64,000 nt of DNA from Flavobacteriales bacterium UBA6693 (lineage in GTDB: Bacteria > Bacteroidota > Bacteroidia > Flavobacteriales > Weeksellaceae): contig DKJL01000017.1 in assembly GCA_002454815.1 (NCBI GenBank), forward strand, positions 1-64,000. Reading direction: 5' to 3'. Below the pieces are notes generated by a model. That model saw only the letters and a program-made list of their open reading frames with translations, did not search any database and was not told the origin of the DNA. The position numbers and the translations under genes were made by a program. Shown here one piece after another: positions 7,143 through 15,029 of this stretch (positions are counted from its first letter, which is position 1; each line of letters begins with the position of its first letter).

Positions 7143-7215
7143 ATATAGCCGCTAACTTACTTATATGTATAATACATCCATATGAATGCGGCCAAATTCC
7201 GCCGTATTGGTATGG
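7143..7215. other. array boundary, candidate attI-like region
   Basis: The array ends on the right at ATATAGCCGCTAAC (7143-7156). This is the partner of GTTAGCGGCTGTAT in site F, but no attC-like palindrome follows it, as expected of a primary integration site. Just outside lies an unrelated imperfect inverted repeat, CCATATGAATGCGG (7178-7191) and CCGTATTGGTATGG (7202-7215), with 11 of 14 positions paired. It lies between the last cassette edge and the 3' end of the recombinase pseudogene. Calling it attI is inferred from position. Confidence 0.45.
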
Positions 7216-7260
7216 AAAGAGTCATACTTTATTTATTTGCTAAAGCTAATAATTAAATTA

Positions 7261-7905
7261 TTACAAATCATCAAATGGATTCTTTATTTGTTGTAGATTT
7301 TTTGTACTTACATGAGTGTATATCTCTGTTGTCCTGCTGCTTTTATGCCCCAGCAACTCCCGAACGTACCGCATATCCGTCCCGCTTCCTAATAAATGAG
7401 TAGCATAACTGTGCCGAAGCCAATATATGTTCGCCGGCTTTTTCACCTTTTGCGACGCTAGTTTTAAAACACTTTGAAGGCTTTCTGCGGAGTAAACTTC
7501 CCGCTTCTTGCCCTTCAAACAGATACGTTTTTAGTTGTAAACTTGGTAATACTCTCGTAATTAATCTAAAATCTTTGGAGATAACGCCGTAATTCTGTCT
7601 TTTTTGCCTTTCGCTTGTCTGATCAGTATATTATTTCTTTTTAGAATCAAATATCAAGCATTTTTAACCGGACTAATTCGCTACAGCATAAGTCACAACT
7701 GTAAATCAAGGAAATTATCATTTTGTGTTTCATATTGGCACGTGCTTCCAAAATGTTCTTCACTCCTTCTTCACTCAAAACGTTAGGTAATATTTCTGGC
7801 TTTTTCAGACGGTCAATTTCATCTACTTCTATTTTTGTTGCCCAACTATTCTAAAGTATAATGTTGTGCTAATAAAGACGTGTGTTACTTGATTTTGCAG
7901 CTTCG
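7261..7905 (-). pseudogene. decayed Xer-type tyrosine recombinase of the cassette array
   Basis: Pieces in several frames rebuild one tyrosine recombinase. They are WATKIEVDEIDRLKKPEILP with LSEEGVKNILEA (about 7844-7750), then HKMIISLIYSCDLCCSEL, then RQAKGKKDRITALSPKILD, then LKTYLFEGQ, and finally an intact 85-residue C-terminal part with LRHSYATHLL, ELLGHKSSRTTEIYTHVST. At least three frameshifts break it. The first catalytic Arg (family CGLRxSE) reads CDLCCSE, and the His of HxxR is Tyr (YWLRH). The Lys of GKKDR, the second His and the Tyr nucleophile remain. No long IntI-type insertion is seen before LRHS. It is transcribed toward the array. The N-terminal limit is uncertain. Confidence 0.85.
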
Positions 7906-8340
7906 TAGTAGAAAACTTTGGTGTCTTTTGAAGGACGTTGCTTCGCCCTCTCAAAAACTAATACACTATCACTTTGACCTTCGTTCTTGTAAAAGAGTAT
8001 TAGTCTAAAAGCTCATTCTGCAGTGAAGAGTTCTGGCCTTGCCAGACGGCAGCCATCGCCTCTCATTTGAATTTATTTTTTCGTTGAATATATTTTGTGG
8101 ACGGAATTTGCCACGGGATGTGGAAACTTGTGGAACCATAGTACGTCGCGAAGACAAATAAGAGAGGATTATTGACTCGATGTAGTCGTGAGCTGTGGTT
8201 ATCTCCGTTATTTTGTTCTGCAAGTGAGCCTCACTCTCGAAATCGTCGTATGAAAGTCAAAGTTGGTAATTAACTACAATTACTATGGCGAATAGAGAAG
8301 CTATGCCCCTAAAGTTATAATGAGATCACATGAACTTTTA
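7906..8340. other. stretch with no convincing gene
   Basis: This AT-rich stretch between the recombinase pseudogene and the tRNA terminator has a 72-residue minus-strand open frame (8005-8223) without a recognisable domain or convincing context. Parts may be remnants of the recombinase N-terminus or of another mobile element. I see no RNA gene or clear repeat. Confidence 0.4.
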
Positions 8341-8354
8341 TGTAATAATAAAAA

Positions 8355-8380
8355 AAATCAGGGACAATAGTCCCTGATTT
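8355..8380 (-). terminator. intrinsic terminator after tRNA-Gln
   Basis: AAATCAGGGAC (8355-8365) and GTCCCTGATTT (8370-8380) form a perfect 11-bp stem with an AATA loop. The A run on its left gives a U tract on the minus strand, so it ends the tRNA transcript. Confidence 0.8.
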
Positions 8381-8423
8381 AGTCCCTGATATTCGTAAGC
8401 TACTGACTAGCAGTAGTTGTCTG

Positions 8424-8494
8424 TAGACCCACAGGGATTCGAACCCCGACTGATGGTACCAAAAACCAGAGTGCTACCGTTACACCATGGGTCT
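8424..8494 (-). tRNA. tRNA-Gln (anticodon TTG)
   Basis: On the minus strand the acceptor stem AGACCCA pairs with TGGGTCT, followed by discriminator A. The D stem is GTGT/GCAC, the anticodon loop is TTTTGGT with anticodon TTG, and the T arm has TTCGAAT between GGGG-type and CCCTG strands. CCA is not encoded directly after the discriminator. The position between the cassette array and recA makes it a possible anchor for the accessory block, though no copy of the tRNA 3' end is seen farther left. Confidence 0.93.
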
Positions 8495-8641
8495 GTTTCG
8501 TTTTGGTGGTGCAAATCTAAAATAATATTTTTAATAAAAAAAATTTTAGCTAAAAAAAATGTTGCTTCACCGCGTTTTAACACTTTATTGGCTTTTTTAT
8601 CTTGTGCGAATTCCGTACTTTTACATAAACAAATTTTACAG

Positions 8642-9649
8642 ATGAGTAGTACAGAAGATAAGAAAAAAGCACTGGCTCTAGTGTTAGATAAATTAGATAA
8701 AACCTACGGTAAAGGTACTGTAATGACGCTGGGTGACGCGTCGATTGATGACACGATTGAAGTCATTCCTTCCGGTTCTTTGGGGCTGGATCTTGCACTC
8801 GGGATTGGCGGATATCCAAAAGGTCGCGTTATTGAAATTTACGGTCCGGAGTCTTCCGGTAAAACCACTCTCACACTGCACGCAATTGCAGAGGCTCAAA
8901 AAGCCGGTGGCATTGCGGCATTTATCGATGCAGAGCACGCCTTCGACCGTCATTATGCCTCCAAGCTAGGCATTAACCTCGATGACCTGATTATTTCGCA
9001 ACCCGATAACGGTGAGCAGGCACTGGAAATTGCCGATAACCTGATCCGTTCCGGCGCTGTGGATATTGTGGTAATCGACTCGGTAGCTGCCTTGACACCG
9101 AAAGCAGAGATCGAGGGGGAAATGGGGGATTCTAAAATGGGTCTGCATGCGAGACTGATGTCACAAGCGTTGAGAAAACTTACCGCCACTATTTCCAGAA
9201 CGAAATGTACCGTCATTTTTATCAACCAGTTGCGTGAAAAAATTGGCGTTATGTTCGGGAATCCCGAAACTACCACCGGGGGTAATGCACTGAAGTTTTA
9301 CGCTTCCGTTCGGATCGATATCCGAAAAGCAAGCGCCCCAATCAAAAGCGGCGATGAAGCTGTAGGTAGCCGCGTGAAGGTGAAAATTGTGAAAAATAAA
9401 GTGGCACCTCCGTTTAAAATGGCAGAATTCGATATCATGTACGGTGAAGGCGTTTCCAAAACCGGTGAAATTCTCGATGCCGCCGTCGATCTCGGAATCG
9501 TGAAGAAAAGCGGTTCCTGGTTTAGCTACGCAGAAACGAAGTTGGGACAGGGTCGGGATGCCGTACGCGATATGCTGAAGGATAACCCCGAACTGTCAGA
9601 GGAACTGGAAGAAAAAATCAAAGAAGAAATTAGAAATAAAAAAGCTTAA
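8642..9649 (+). CDS. recA: RecA recombinase
   Basis: RecA forms filaments on single-stranded DNA and drives homologous recombination and the SOS response. The protein has 335 residues, the usual length. Walker A is GPESSGKTT at residues 68-76. FINQLREKIGVMFGNPETTTGG forms the loop 2 region, and the C-terminus is short, charged and Lys-rich. The ATG at 8642 is chosen because the longer frame would run back through tRNA-Gln, and MSSTEDKKKALALVLDKL aligns with standard RecA starts. It is a single-gene unit with its own terminator. No LexA-type operator is evident upstream. Confidence 0.98.
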   Translation: MSSTEDKKKALALVLDKLDKTYGKGTVMTLGDASIDDTIEVIPSGSLGLDLALGIGGYPKGRVIEIYGPESSGKTTLTLHAIAEAQKAGGIAAFIDAEHAFDRHYASKLGINLDDLIISQPDNGEQALEIADNLIRSGAVDIVVIDSVAALTPKAEIEGEMGDSKMGLHARLMSQALRKLTATISRTKCTVIFINQLREKIGVMFGNPETTTGGNALKFYASVRIDIRKASAPIKSGDEAVGSRVKVKIVKNKVAPPFKMAEFDIMYGEGVSKTGEILDAAVDLGIVKKSGSWFSYAETKLGQGRDAVRDMLKDNPELSEELEEKIKEEIRNKKA

Positions 9650-9670
9650 ATCTTCAGATTTAATTTTTAG

Positions 9671-9697
9671 AGACAGCAGAAATGCTGTCTTTTTTTA
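9671..9697 (+). terminator. recA terminator
   Basis: AGACAGCA (9671-9678) and TGCTGTCT (9683-9690) form the stem, followed by a T run. Confidence 0.9.
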
Positions 9698-9887
9698 TTT
9701 AAAAGCAGATGGTCCGCCGCGCGCGTTTAGTTTAATTAAATAAAAATCTGTGTGCACAGCATCTTCACCTCTGCACATATCGTCAGCGATTGTTGAAAAC
9801 GTCAGCGGAAAATTGACAATCTGTCACCTTCCGGGAAATGGTGTTTTTTTTGAGAAATTAATAACATTAAAATAAAAACCAATCAAC

Positions 9888-11780
9888 ATGACAAAAGGAA
9901 ATATTAATGTATCGGTGGAGAATATCTTCCCGCTAATTAAGAAGTTTTTGTACAGTGATCACGAAATATTTTTGCGTGAACTGATTTCCAATGCAACGGA
10001 TGCTACCTTAAAACTTAAGCATCTCACCACCATCGGGGAGGCCAAGACAGAATATGGCAATCCGGTTATTGAAGTAAAAATCGACCGGGAAAATAAAACC
10101 CTTACCATCAGCGATCAAGGAATCGGTATGACGGGCGAAGAGGTAGAAAAATACATTAATCAGGTGGCTTTTTCCGGTGCGGAAGAATTCTTGGAAAAAT
10201 ATAAAGATTCTGCCAAAGATTCAGGTATCATAGGGCACTTCGGTTTGGGCTTTTATTCTGCCTTTATGGTGGCTGAAAAAGTTGAAATCCTTACCAAATC
10301 ATACAAAGATGCACCTGCAGTGCGCTGGGTCTGCGACGGCAGTCCACAATATACTTTGGAAGAAACCACCGACAAAGAAAATCGCGGTACCGAAATTATT
10401 CTGCACATTGCAGAAGATTCTACTGAGTTTCTGGAAGAGTCGCGCATCCGCGAGCTTTTGCTTAAATACAACAAGTTCATGCCGGTGCCAATAAAATTCG
10501 GGACAAAGACAGAGACGCTTCCGTTACCTGAAGACGCTGCTGAGGACGCCAAAGCCGAAACGGTAGAGGTGGATAATATCATCAATAATCCTACGCCCGC
10601 CTGGACCAAAGCGCCGAGTGAACTTACCGAGGATGATTACAAATCATTCTATCACGAGCTTTATCCGATGCAGTTTGAGGAGCCGCTTTTCAACATTCAC
10701 CTGAATGTAGATTATCCCTTTAATTTAACGGGGATTCTTTATTTTCCGAAACTCAGCAACAGCCTGAACATTGAAAAAGATAAAATTCAGCTTTATCAAA
10801 ATCAGGTTTTCGTCACTGATGAGGTTAAAGGTATTGTGCCGGATTTCCTGATGCTTTTGCGTGGCGTGATCGACTCACCGGATATTCCTCTGAACGTTTC
10901 CCGTTCCTATCTGCAGGCTGATGGTGCAGTGAAGAAAATTTCTTCCTACATCACCAAAAAAGTGGCGGATAAAATGGCGTCGTTGATCAACGAAAACCGC
11001 GATGATTATGAGCAGAAATGGAACGACATCAAAGTAGTGATTGAGTACGGTATGATTTCCGAAGATAAATTCTTCGAAAAATCTGACAAATTTGCGCTTT
11101 ACCCAACTACCGACGGCAAATATTACCTTTGGAATGAACTGGAGGAAAAACTAAAGCCGACACAAACAGACAAAGATGGCAAACTTGTGCTGTTGTACGC
11201 AACCAATGCGGACGAGCAGCATGGCTACGTCCAAAGTGCTCAGGACAAAGGTTATGAAGTTTTATTGTTGGATTCGCCAATTGCGCCACATTTGATGCAG
11301 AAGCTGGAAACATCAAAAGATAATATTTCTTTCGCGCGGGTAGATGCTGATCACATTAACAATTTGATCAAAAAAGAAGATGCCGCAATTTCAAAGTTGA
11401 ATGACGAAGAGAAGGAATCGCTTAAGAAAAAGATTGAAGAAGCGGTGAACGATACCAAATTTACCGTACAGGTAGAAGATCTGGACAGTTCCGAAGCGCC
11501 ATTGCTCATCACTCAACCTGAGTTCATGCGGCGTATGAAAGACATGCAGGCTACCGGCGGTGGCGGTATGTTTGGTATGGGTGGTTTCCCAGAGATGTAT
11601 AATTTGGTGGTAAACTCCAATAGCGAGTTTGCGGGCGACATCCTTAATAACGACAATGTTGACGAAAAAAATACTAAGATCAAATACGCTTTGGATTTGG
11701 CAAAACTTTCACAAAATCTGCTCAAGGGTAAGGACCTTACCGACTTTATTAACAGAAGTTACCAGCAGCTGAGTAAATAA
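9888..11780 (+). CDS. htpG: HtpG (Hsp90) chaperone
   Basis: HtpG is the bacterial Hsp90, an ATP-driven cytosolic chaperone. The 630 residues include the GHKL ATP-binding domain near the N-terminus, with ELISNATDAT in place of the usual ELISNASDA, DQGIGMTGEEV and GHFGLGFYSAFMV. The middle domain contains NVSRSYLQ, and the C-terminal dimerisation domain follows. A GGGGMFGMGG Gly/Met-rich stretch near residue 555 is a local feature within the C-terminal domain. It is a single-gene unit between two terminators. No heat-shock operator could be assigned in the 240 bp upstream. Confidence 0.98.
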   Translation: MTKGNINVSVENIFPLIKKFLYSDHEIFLRELISNATDATLKLKHLTTIGEAKTEYGNPVIEVKIDRENKTLTISDQGIGMTGEEVEKYINQVAFSGAEEFLEKYKDSAKDSGIIGHFGLGFYSAFMVAEKVEILTKSYKDAPAVRWVCDGSPQYTLEETTDKENRGTEIILHIAEDSTEFLEESRIRELLLKYNKFMPVPIKFGTKTETLPLPEDAAEDAKAETVEVDNIINNPTPAWTKAPSELTEDDYKSFYHELYPMQFEEPLFNIHLNVDYPFNLTGILYFPKLSNSLNIEKDKIQLYQNQVFVTDEVKGIVPDFLMLLRGVIDSPDIPLNVSRSYLQADGAVKKISSYITKKVADKMASLINENRDDYEQKWNDIKVVIEYGMISEDKFFEKSDKFALYPTTDGKYYLWNELEEKLKPTQTDKDGKLVLLYATNADEQHGYVQSAQDKGYEVLLLDSPIAPHLMQKLETSKDNISFARVDADHINNLIKKEDAAISKLNDEEKESLKKKIEEAVNDTKFTVQVEDLDSSEAPLLITQPEFMRRMKDMQATGGGGMFGMGGFPEMYNLVVNSNSEFAGDILNNDNVDEKNTKIKYALDLAKLSQNLLKGKDLTDFINRSYQQLSK

Positions 11781-11805
11781 AAAAAGCAAATTTTTCAAAA
11801 CAGTA

Positions 11806-11836
11806 AGACTGAGTCAGCGGTGACTCAGTCTTTTTT
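11806..11836 (+). terminator. htpG terminator
   Basis: AGACTGAGTCA (11806-11816) and TGACTCAGTCT (11821-11831) form a perfect 11-bp stem with loop GCGG and a T run. Confidence 0.92.
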
Positions 11837-11993
11837 ACGTTTGAATTTTCTTTTGCGGCGCTACTTTTCAACCACTATTCACTAAAGCGATTATGTGCTT
11901 TTTGTTTTTAATTCTGCTTATGGGTAAATTAAATATAAATATTGTGCGGCGTTACTGTTTTTTTTAACTATTATTACACGAAATTAATGAACA

Positions 11994-14090
11994 ATGAAAA
12001 AAGCTGTACTATTTTTGTTAGGAGTCGCTCCTGCGCTTCTTTTCGCCCAGTCCAATGCGGAGCTCACCAAAGTATTTTCTGCTCAAAGCGATGCGTATCA
12101 AAACAAGTATGATCAGACGGTAGCTAATACCGCAAAAAATGTTAATCCTGAAACCGTTAAAGAAGAAAGATCCCGCCTGGCAGGTTTTGCCGGGGAGAAA
12201 CCCGTGTTTTGGGAATCCGACGACCGACGCGCCAACCAAAGCGCCAACGTACCCGCTTTGCAGGAAGGATCTCTGCCCGGAATGAATAATACAAAAATCG
12301 AGGGCGAAGGCATCAACATTCTGGTGATGGATGGCGGGCGCATCTTCGAGAAGCACAACGAGTTTGGTGCCGTTAGTGGCGTTCCTGCAGTTGAACGGAT
12401 TTTCGATAGGGAAAACGGCAAGGTCGGTTACTCCGGTCATCCTACGAATGTGGCAGGAATAATTGGTGCGATTGGTCTTGGAAATTTCGCTCCGCCGTAT
12501 GGACAGAAAGGCGCAAAGGGCGTCCTGTCCAAAGCCACTTTTGACAGTTATTCCTTTAGCAAAACCGAAGGAGGCACTAATTATGTAAAATTGACGAATG
12601 CTACAACGGCTAATATTTCCAATCATTCTTACGGAATCAACCTCGGATGGACTTATCAAAGTAGCATCAGCGCGACTTATCCGGAAGTAGGATGGTATTG
12701 GATAGGGAATTATGAACTCAATAGCCAAGATACTTATTCTGGTAGCTACTATGTTCAAGACCAAAACTTCGATCAAATTGTTTACGCAAATCCAAACCAT
12801 ATCGTGGTAAAATCTGCCGGTAATTACTACGGAGCAGGGCCGGAGGCTGGTGAAAAGGCATTTAAGATGGACGAGACTACGGGAAAATATGTGCCGTTTG
12901 CGGAATCAGATGTGCTCCCGGCAAAAAACTGCAGCCAAGGTTACAATTGTATTGGCTGGGGATCTCTCGCGAAAAATATTATCGTGGCAGGAGCTACAGA
13001 TCAACTTGCTACACAGGATAACTTATACACTTCTCCAGAGGATGTGGTGAAGGCATCATACAGCAGCGCGGGCCCCCGCAGAGATGGCGCCATCAAGCCA
13101 GATCTGAGCGCAGTGGGCTCCAGCCATGTAATTGCCACGTATTCGAAGGCCACCACCTACAACAGTTACGCGGCGGGCAGCGGAACGTCATTTTCCGCAC
13201 CGGTAATTTCAGGGGTAGCAGGCGCAGTAACGGAGCTTGCACGTAATCTGAATAACAACACTTCCTTTATTTATAAGGCGGACGAAATGAAAGCGCTGCT
13301 TACTCACACTGCAAATGAAGCAGGCAATGCTGGTCCGGACGTATGGTTCGGCTGGGGTTTTGTAGACGCAACCAACGCCGCTAAAGTAGTGATCGATAAA
13401 GCAGCGAATAAAGTGATTTTCGAACGCAAAACCCTTTCAACCGGAAATGTGTATTCTACGGAAGTGTTTGCAGTTGAAGGAGAGCCCTTGAAAGCCACTA
13501 TTTCCTGGATAGACCCCGCAGCTACACCATTTTACAATGATCAGGATCTTCAGAATAATTTATCTTCGAAATTGGTAAACGACGTGGATCTGCGCATTAT
13601 CGATACGTCTACTAATCAGGTCTATTACCCTTGGAAACTCAATGCGGCTGATCCAATGTCGCCAGCTACGAAAGGAGACAATACCGTGGATAATGTAGAA
13701 CAGGTGATTTTGGAAAATCCGGTTGCAGGTAGAAAATACCGCCTGGAAGTTTCCAGTAAGGGAACTCTTAAAAATGACGAGGATAAACCTTCCAATCAGG
13801 ATTACGCGTTACTCGTGACGGGTATCGCACCGGAAGGTACTTTGGCCACATCCGACATTTCAAAAGAGACAGTTACAATTTATCCAACGGTTACAGATTC
13901 CGTGGTGAACGTTTTAGTACCTGGAAAACCAGATTCTATCGAGTTGTATGACATGGCTGGAAAACGCGTACTTACTACAGGCGCGAAATCTTTCCAAACA
14001 GTAGATGTGAGTCAATTGCCGGCTGGACTTTATATCATTAAAGTGGCTGCCGATGGCAAAACAGTTACAAAGAAAATCATTAAGAAATAA
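11994..14090 (+). CDS. secreted subtilisin-like (S8) serine protease with T9SS sorting domain
   Basis: This 698-residue protein has a signal peptide (MKKAVLFLLGVAPALLFAQ), a pro-region to about residue 100, and an S8 peptidase domain. The catalytic residues are Asp113 (VMDGG), His149 (SGHPTNVAG), the oxyanion Asn277 (KSAGN) and Ser399 (SGTSFSAP). A beta-rich part follows, then a type A T9SS sorting domain of about 75 residues (TIYPTVTDSVVNV, IELYDMAGKRV, LPAGLYIIKV, KKIIKK). The protein is expected to be exported by Sec, then passed through the outer membrane by T9SS and attached or released. The pro-region motif LAGFAGEKPVF recurs in the lipoprotein encoded next. Confidence 0.95.
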   Translation: MKKAVLFLLGVAPALLFAQSNAELTKVFSAQSDAYQNKYDQTVANTAKNVNPETVKEERSRLAGFAGEKPVFWESDDRRANQSANVPALQEGSLPGMNNTKIEGEGINILVMDGGRIFEKHNEFGAVSGVPAVERIFDRENGKVGYSGHPTNVAGIIGAIGLGNFAPPYGQKGAKGVLSKATFDSYSFSKTEGGTNYVKLTNATTANISNHSYGINLGWTYQSSISATYPEVGWYWIGNYELNSQDTYSGSYYVQDQNFDQIVYANPNHIVVKSAGNYYGAGPEAGEKAFKMDETTGKYVPFAESDVLPAKNCSQGYNCIGWGSLAKNIIVAGATDQLATQDNLYTSPEDVVKASYSSAGPRRDGAIKPDLSAVGSSHVIATYSKATTYNSYAAGSGTSFSAPVISGVAGAVTELARNLNNNTSFIYKADEMKALLTHTANEAGNAGPDVWFGWGFVDATNAAKVVIDKAANKVIFERKTLSTGNVYSTEVFAVEGEPLKATISWIDPAATPFYNDQDLQNNLSSKLVNDVDLRIIDTSTNQVYYPWKLNAADPMSPATKGDNTVDNVEQVILENPVAGRKYRLEVSSKGTLKNDEDKPSNQDYALLVTGIAPEGTLATSDISKETVTIYPTVTDSVVNVLVPGKPDSIELYDMAGKRVLTTGAKSFQTVDVSQLPAGLYIIKVAADGKTVTKKIIKK

Positions 14091-14107
14091 GCGGATCTAG
14101 TGATAAC

Positions 14108-14138
14108 AAAATCCCTTCAGTTTTCTGAGGGGATTTTT
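14108..14138 (+). terminator. terminator after the S8 protease
   Basis: AAAATCCCTTCAG (14108-14120) and CTGAGGGGATTTT (14125-14137) pair with one wobble, followed by T residues. It separates the protease transcript from the following lipoprotein gene. Confidence 0.88.
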
Positions 14139-14223
14139 TCTGGTTATTCTTTATTATTTTAGACTGAATCTTAGCATGTCCGTATTGGCATTGTTTTAGT
14201 CATTAAATGCTGAAACCGTTAAG

Positions 14224-14529
14224 ATGGAAAAACTTATTTTATTATCACTTTTGTCTACGCTAATTATGGCTTGTAATTCAAATAAAAAAACAGATCTGGG
14301 GGAAGACCTGCGAAAACAACACGAGGAAAATCTGCGTAAATTTGATAGTATGCACAGTGGCGAACTCACTAAAGAACAAAAGCGCGAACGGGATAATTTA
14401 GCCGGTTTTGCCGGTAAAGCACCGGTGTTTTACCAAACAGACAGCGCGCAAAACGTTATTACTCCATTACCAGACAGTATCTCGGAGAAAATGCAAAAAT
14501 CGGCTGTACCAGATAAAAGAAAGCAATAA
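14224..14529 (+). CDS. small lipoprotein sharing a motif with the protease pro-region
   Basis: This 101-residue lipoprotein has a lipobox at residue 17 (STLIMAC), a charged helical segment (GEDLRKQHEENLRKFDSMH), and then RDNLAGFAGKAPVFYQTDS. That last motif matches RSRLAGFAGEKPVFWESDD in the pro-region of the adjacent S8 protease. Protease pro-regions often fold or inhibit their own catalytic domain, so a periplasmic inhibitor or chaperone of the protease is a reasonable guess. A decayed pro-region duplicate is the alternative. It has its own position between two terminators. Confidence 0.7.
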   Translation: MEKLILLSLLSTLIMACNSNKKTDLGEDLRKQHEENLRKFDSMHSGELTKEQKRERDNLAGFAGKAPVFYQTDSAQNVITPLPDSISEKMQKSAVPDKRKQ

Positions 14530-14548
14530 TACACACGACCGAAATATT

Positions 14549-14580
14549 TATAAACGCAGACAGAAATGTCTGCGTTTATA
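14549..14580. terminator. bidirectional terminator between convergent genes
   Basis: TATAAACGCAGACA (14549-14562) and TGTCTGCGTTTATA (14567-14580) form a perfect 14-bp stem with loop GAAA. It serves the lipoprotein gene and overlaps the stop of the convergent alkyltransferase-like gene. The U tract is weak. Confidence 0.75.
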
Positions 14581-14872
14581 TTTCCTCCAGAGGATTCCAA
14601 AAAACTGCATCAAAATTTTTCACGCGGTAATTCTCTATCTGCAGGCCTTCTTCGCGCAGGATTTCAGCGTGTGGCATTACGGCAATGCGGCCTCCGGCAC
14701 CGATAACCCTTTGCACGGGGACATCTGCCGGCGCGTAGCCCATCGCCTGACCCACATGCCGCGCGTGGTGCGGATAGCCAACCGCCGTAGCAATTGCACC
14801 ATAAGTTGTTACCTGACCGCGCGGAATCATGCGCACGATTTCATAAATGTGCTTTCGGAAAAGTGGGTCCAT
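14576..14872 (-). CDS. alkyltransferase-like protein (ATL/MGMT DNA-binding domain)
   Basis: This 98-residue protein consists of the DNA-binding domain of O6-methylguanine-DNA methyltransferases: VRMIPRGQVTTYGAIATAVGYPHHARHVGQAM, with the recognition helix and the Arg finger. Methyltransferases have PCHR at the active site. Known ATL proteins have PWHR, while here the motif is PVQR, so both the acceptor Cys and the His are missing. ATL proteins bind alkylated bases without repairing them and hand them to nucleotide excision repair. The gene stands alone on the minus strand. Confidence 0.88.
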   Translation of the reverse strand: MDPLFRKHIYEIVRMIPRGQVTTYGAIATAVGYPHHARHVGQAMGYAPADVPVQRVIGAGGRIAVMPHAEILREEGLQIENYRVKNFDAVFWNPLEEI

Positions 14873-15029
14873 AGCCTAAAGGTACAGATTTTATCTATTT
14901 TATCCCTGGCAAAAACCGGCCGTCTGTCATGAAATTTGGTTAAAAGCAACTGACGATGATCGCTTCATCACAAAGCCCGGAGGGCGGAAATTATAATAGC
15001 GTTGACATTATGATACGCATTATTATGAG

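Noticed and set aside
1..7156. Units as separate transposons with terminal inverted repeats
   Set aside because: No unit encodes a transposase, no target duplications are seen, and terminal sequences differ from unit to unit while the long sites between them are related. That fits cassettes better than transposons.
8005..8223. 72-residue open frame on the minus strand near the tRNA-Gln gene
   Set aside because: It has no recognisable domain, no clear start context and lies in decayed DNA, so it is not supported as a gene.
8417..8641. 75-codon N-terminal extension of recA
   Set aside because: It runs through the tRNA-Gln gene on the opposite strand and does not match RecA N-termini.
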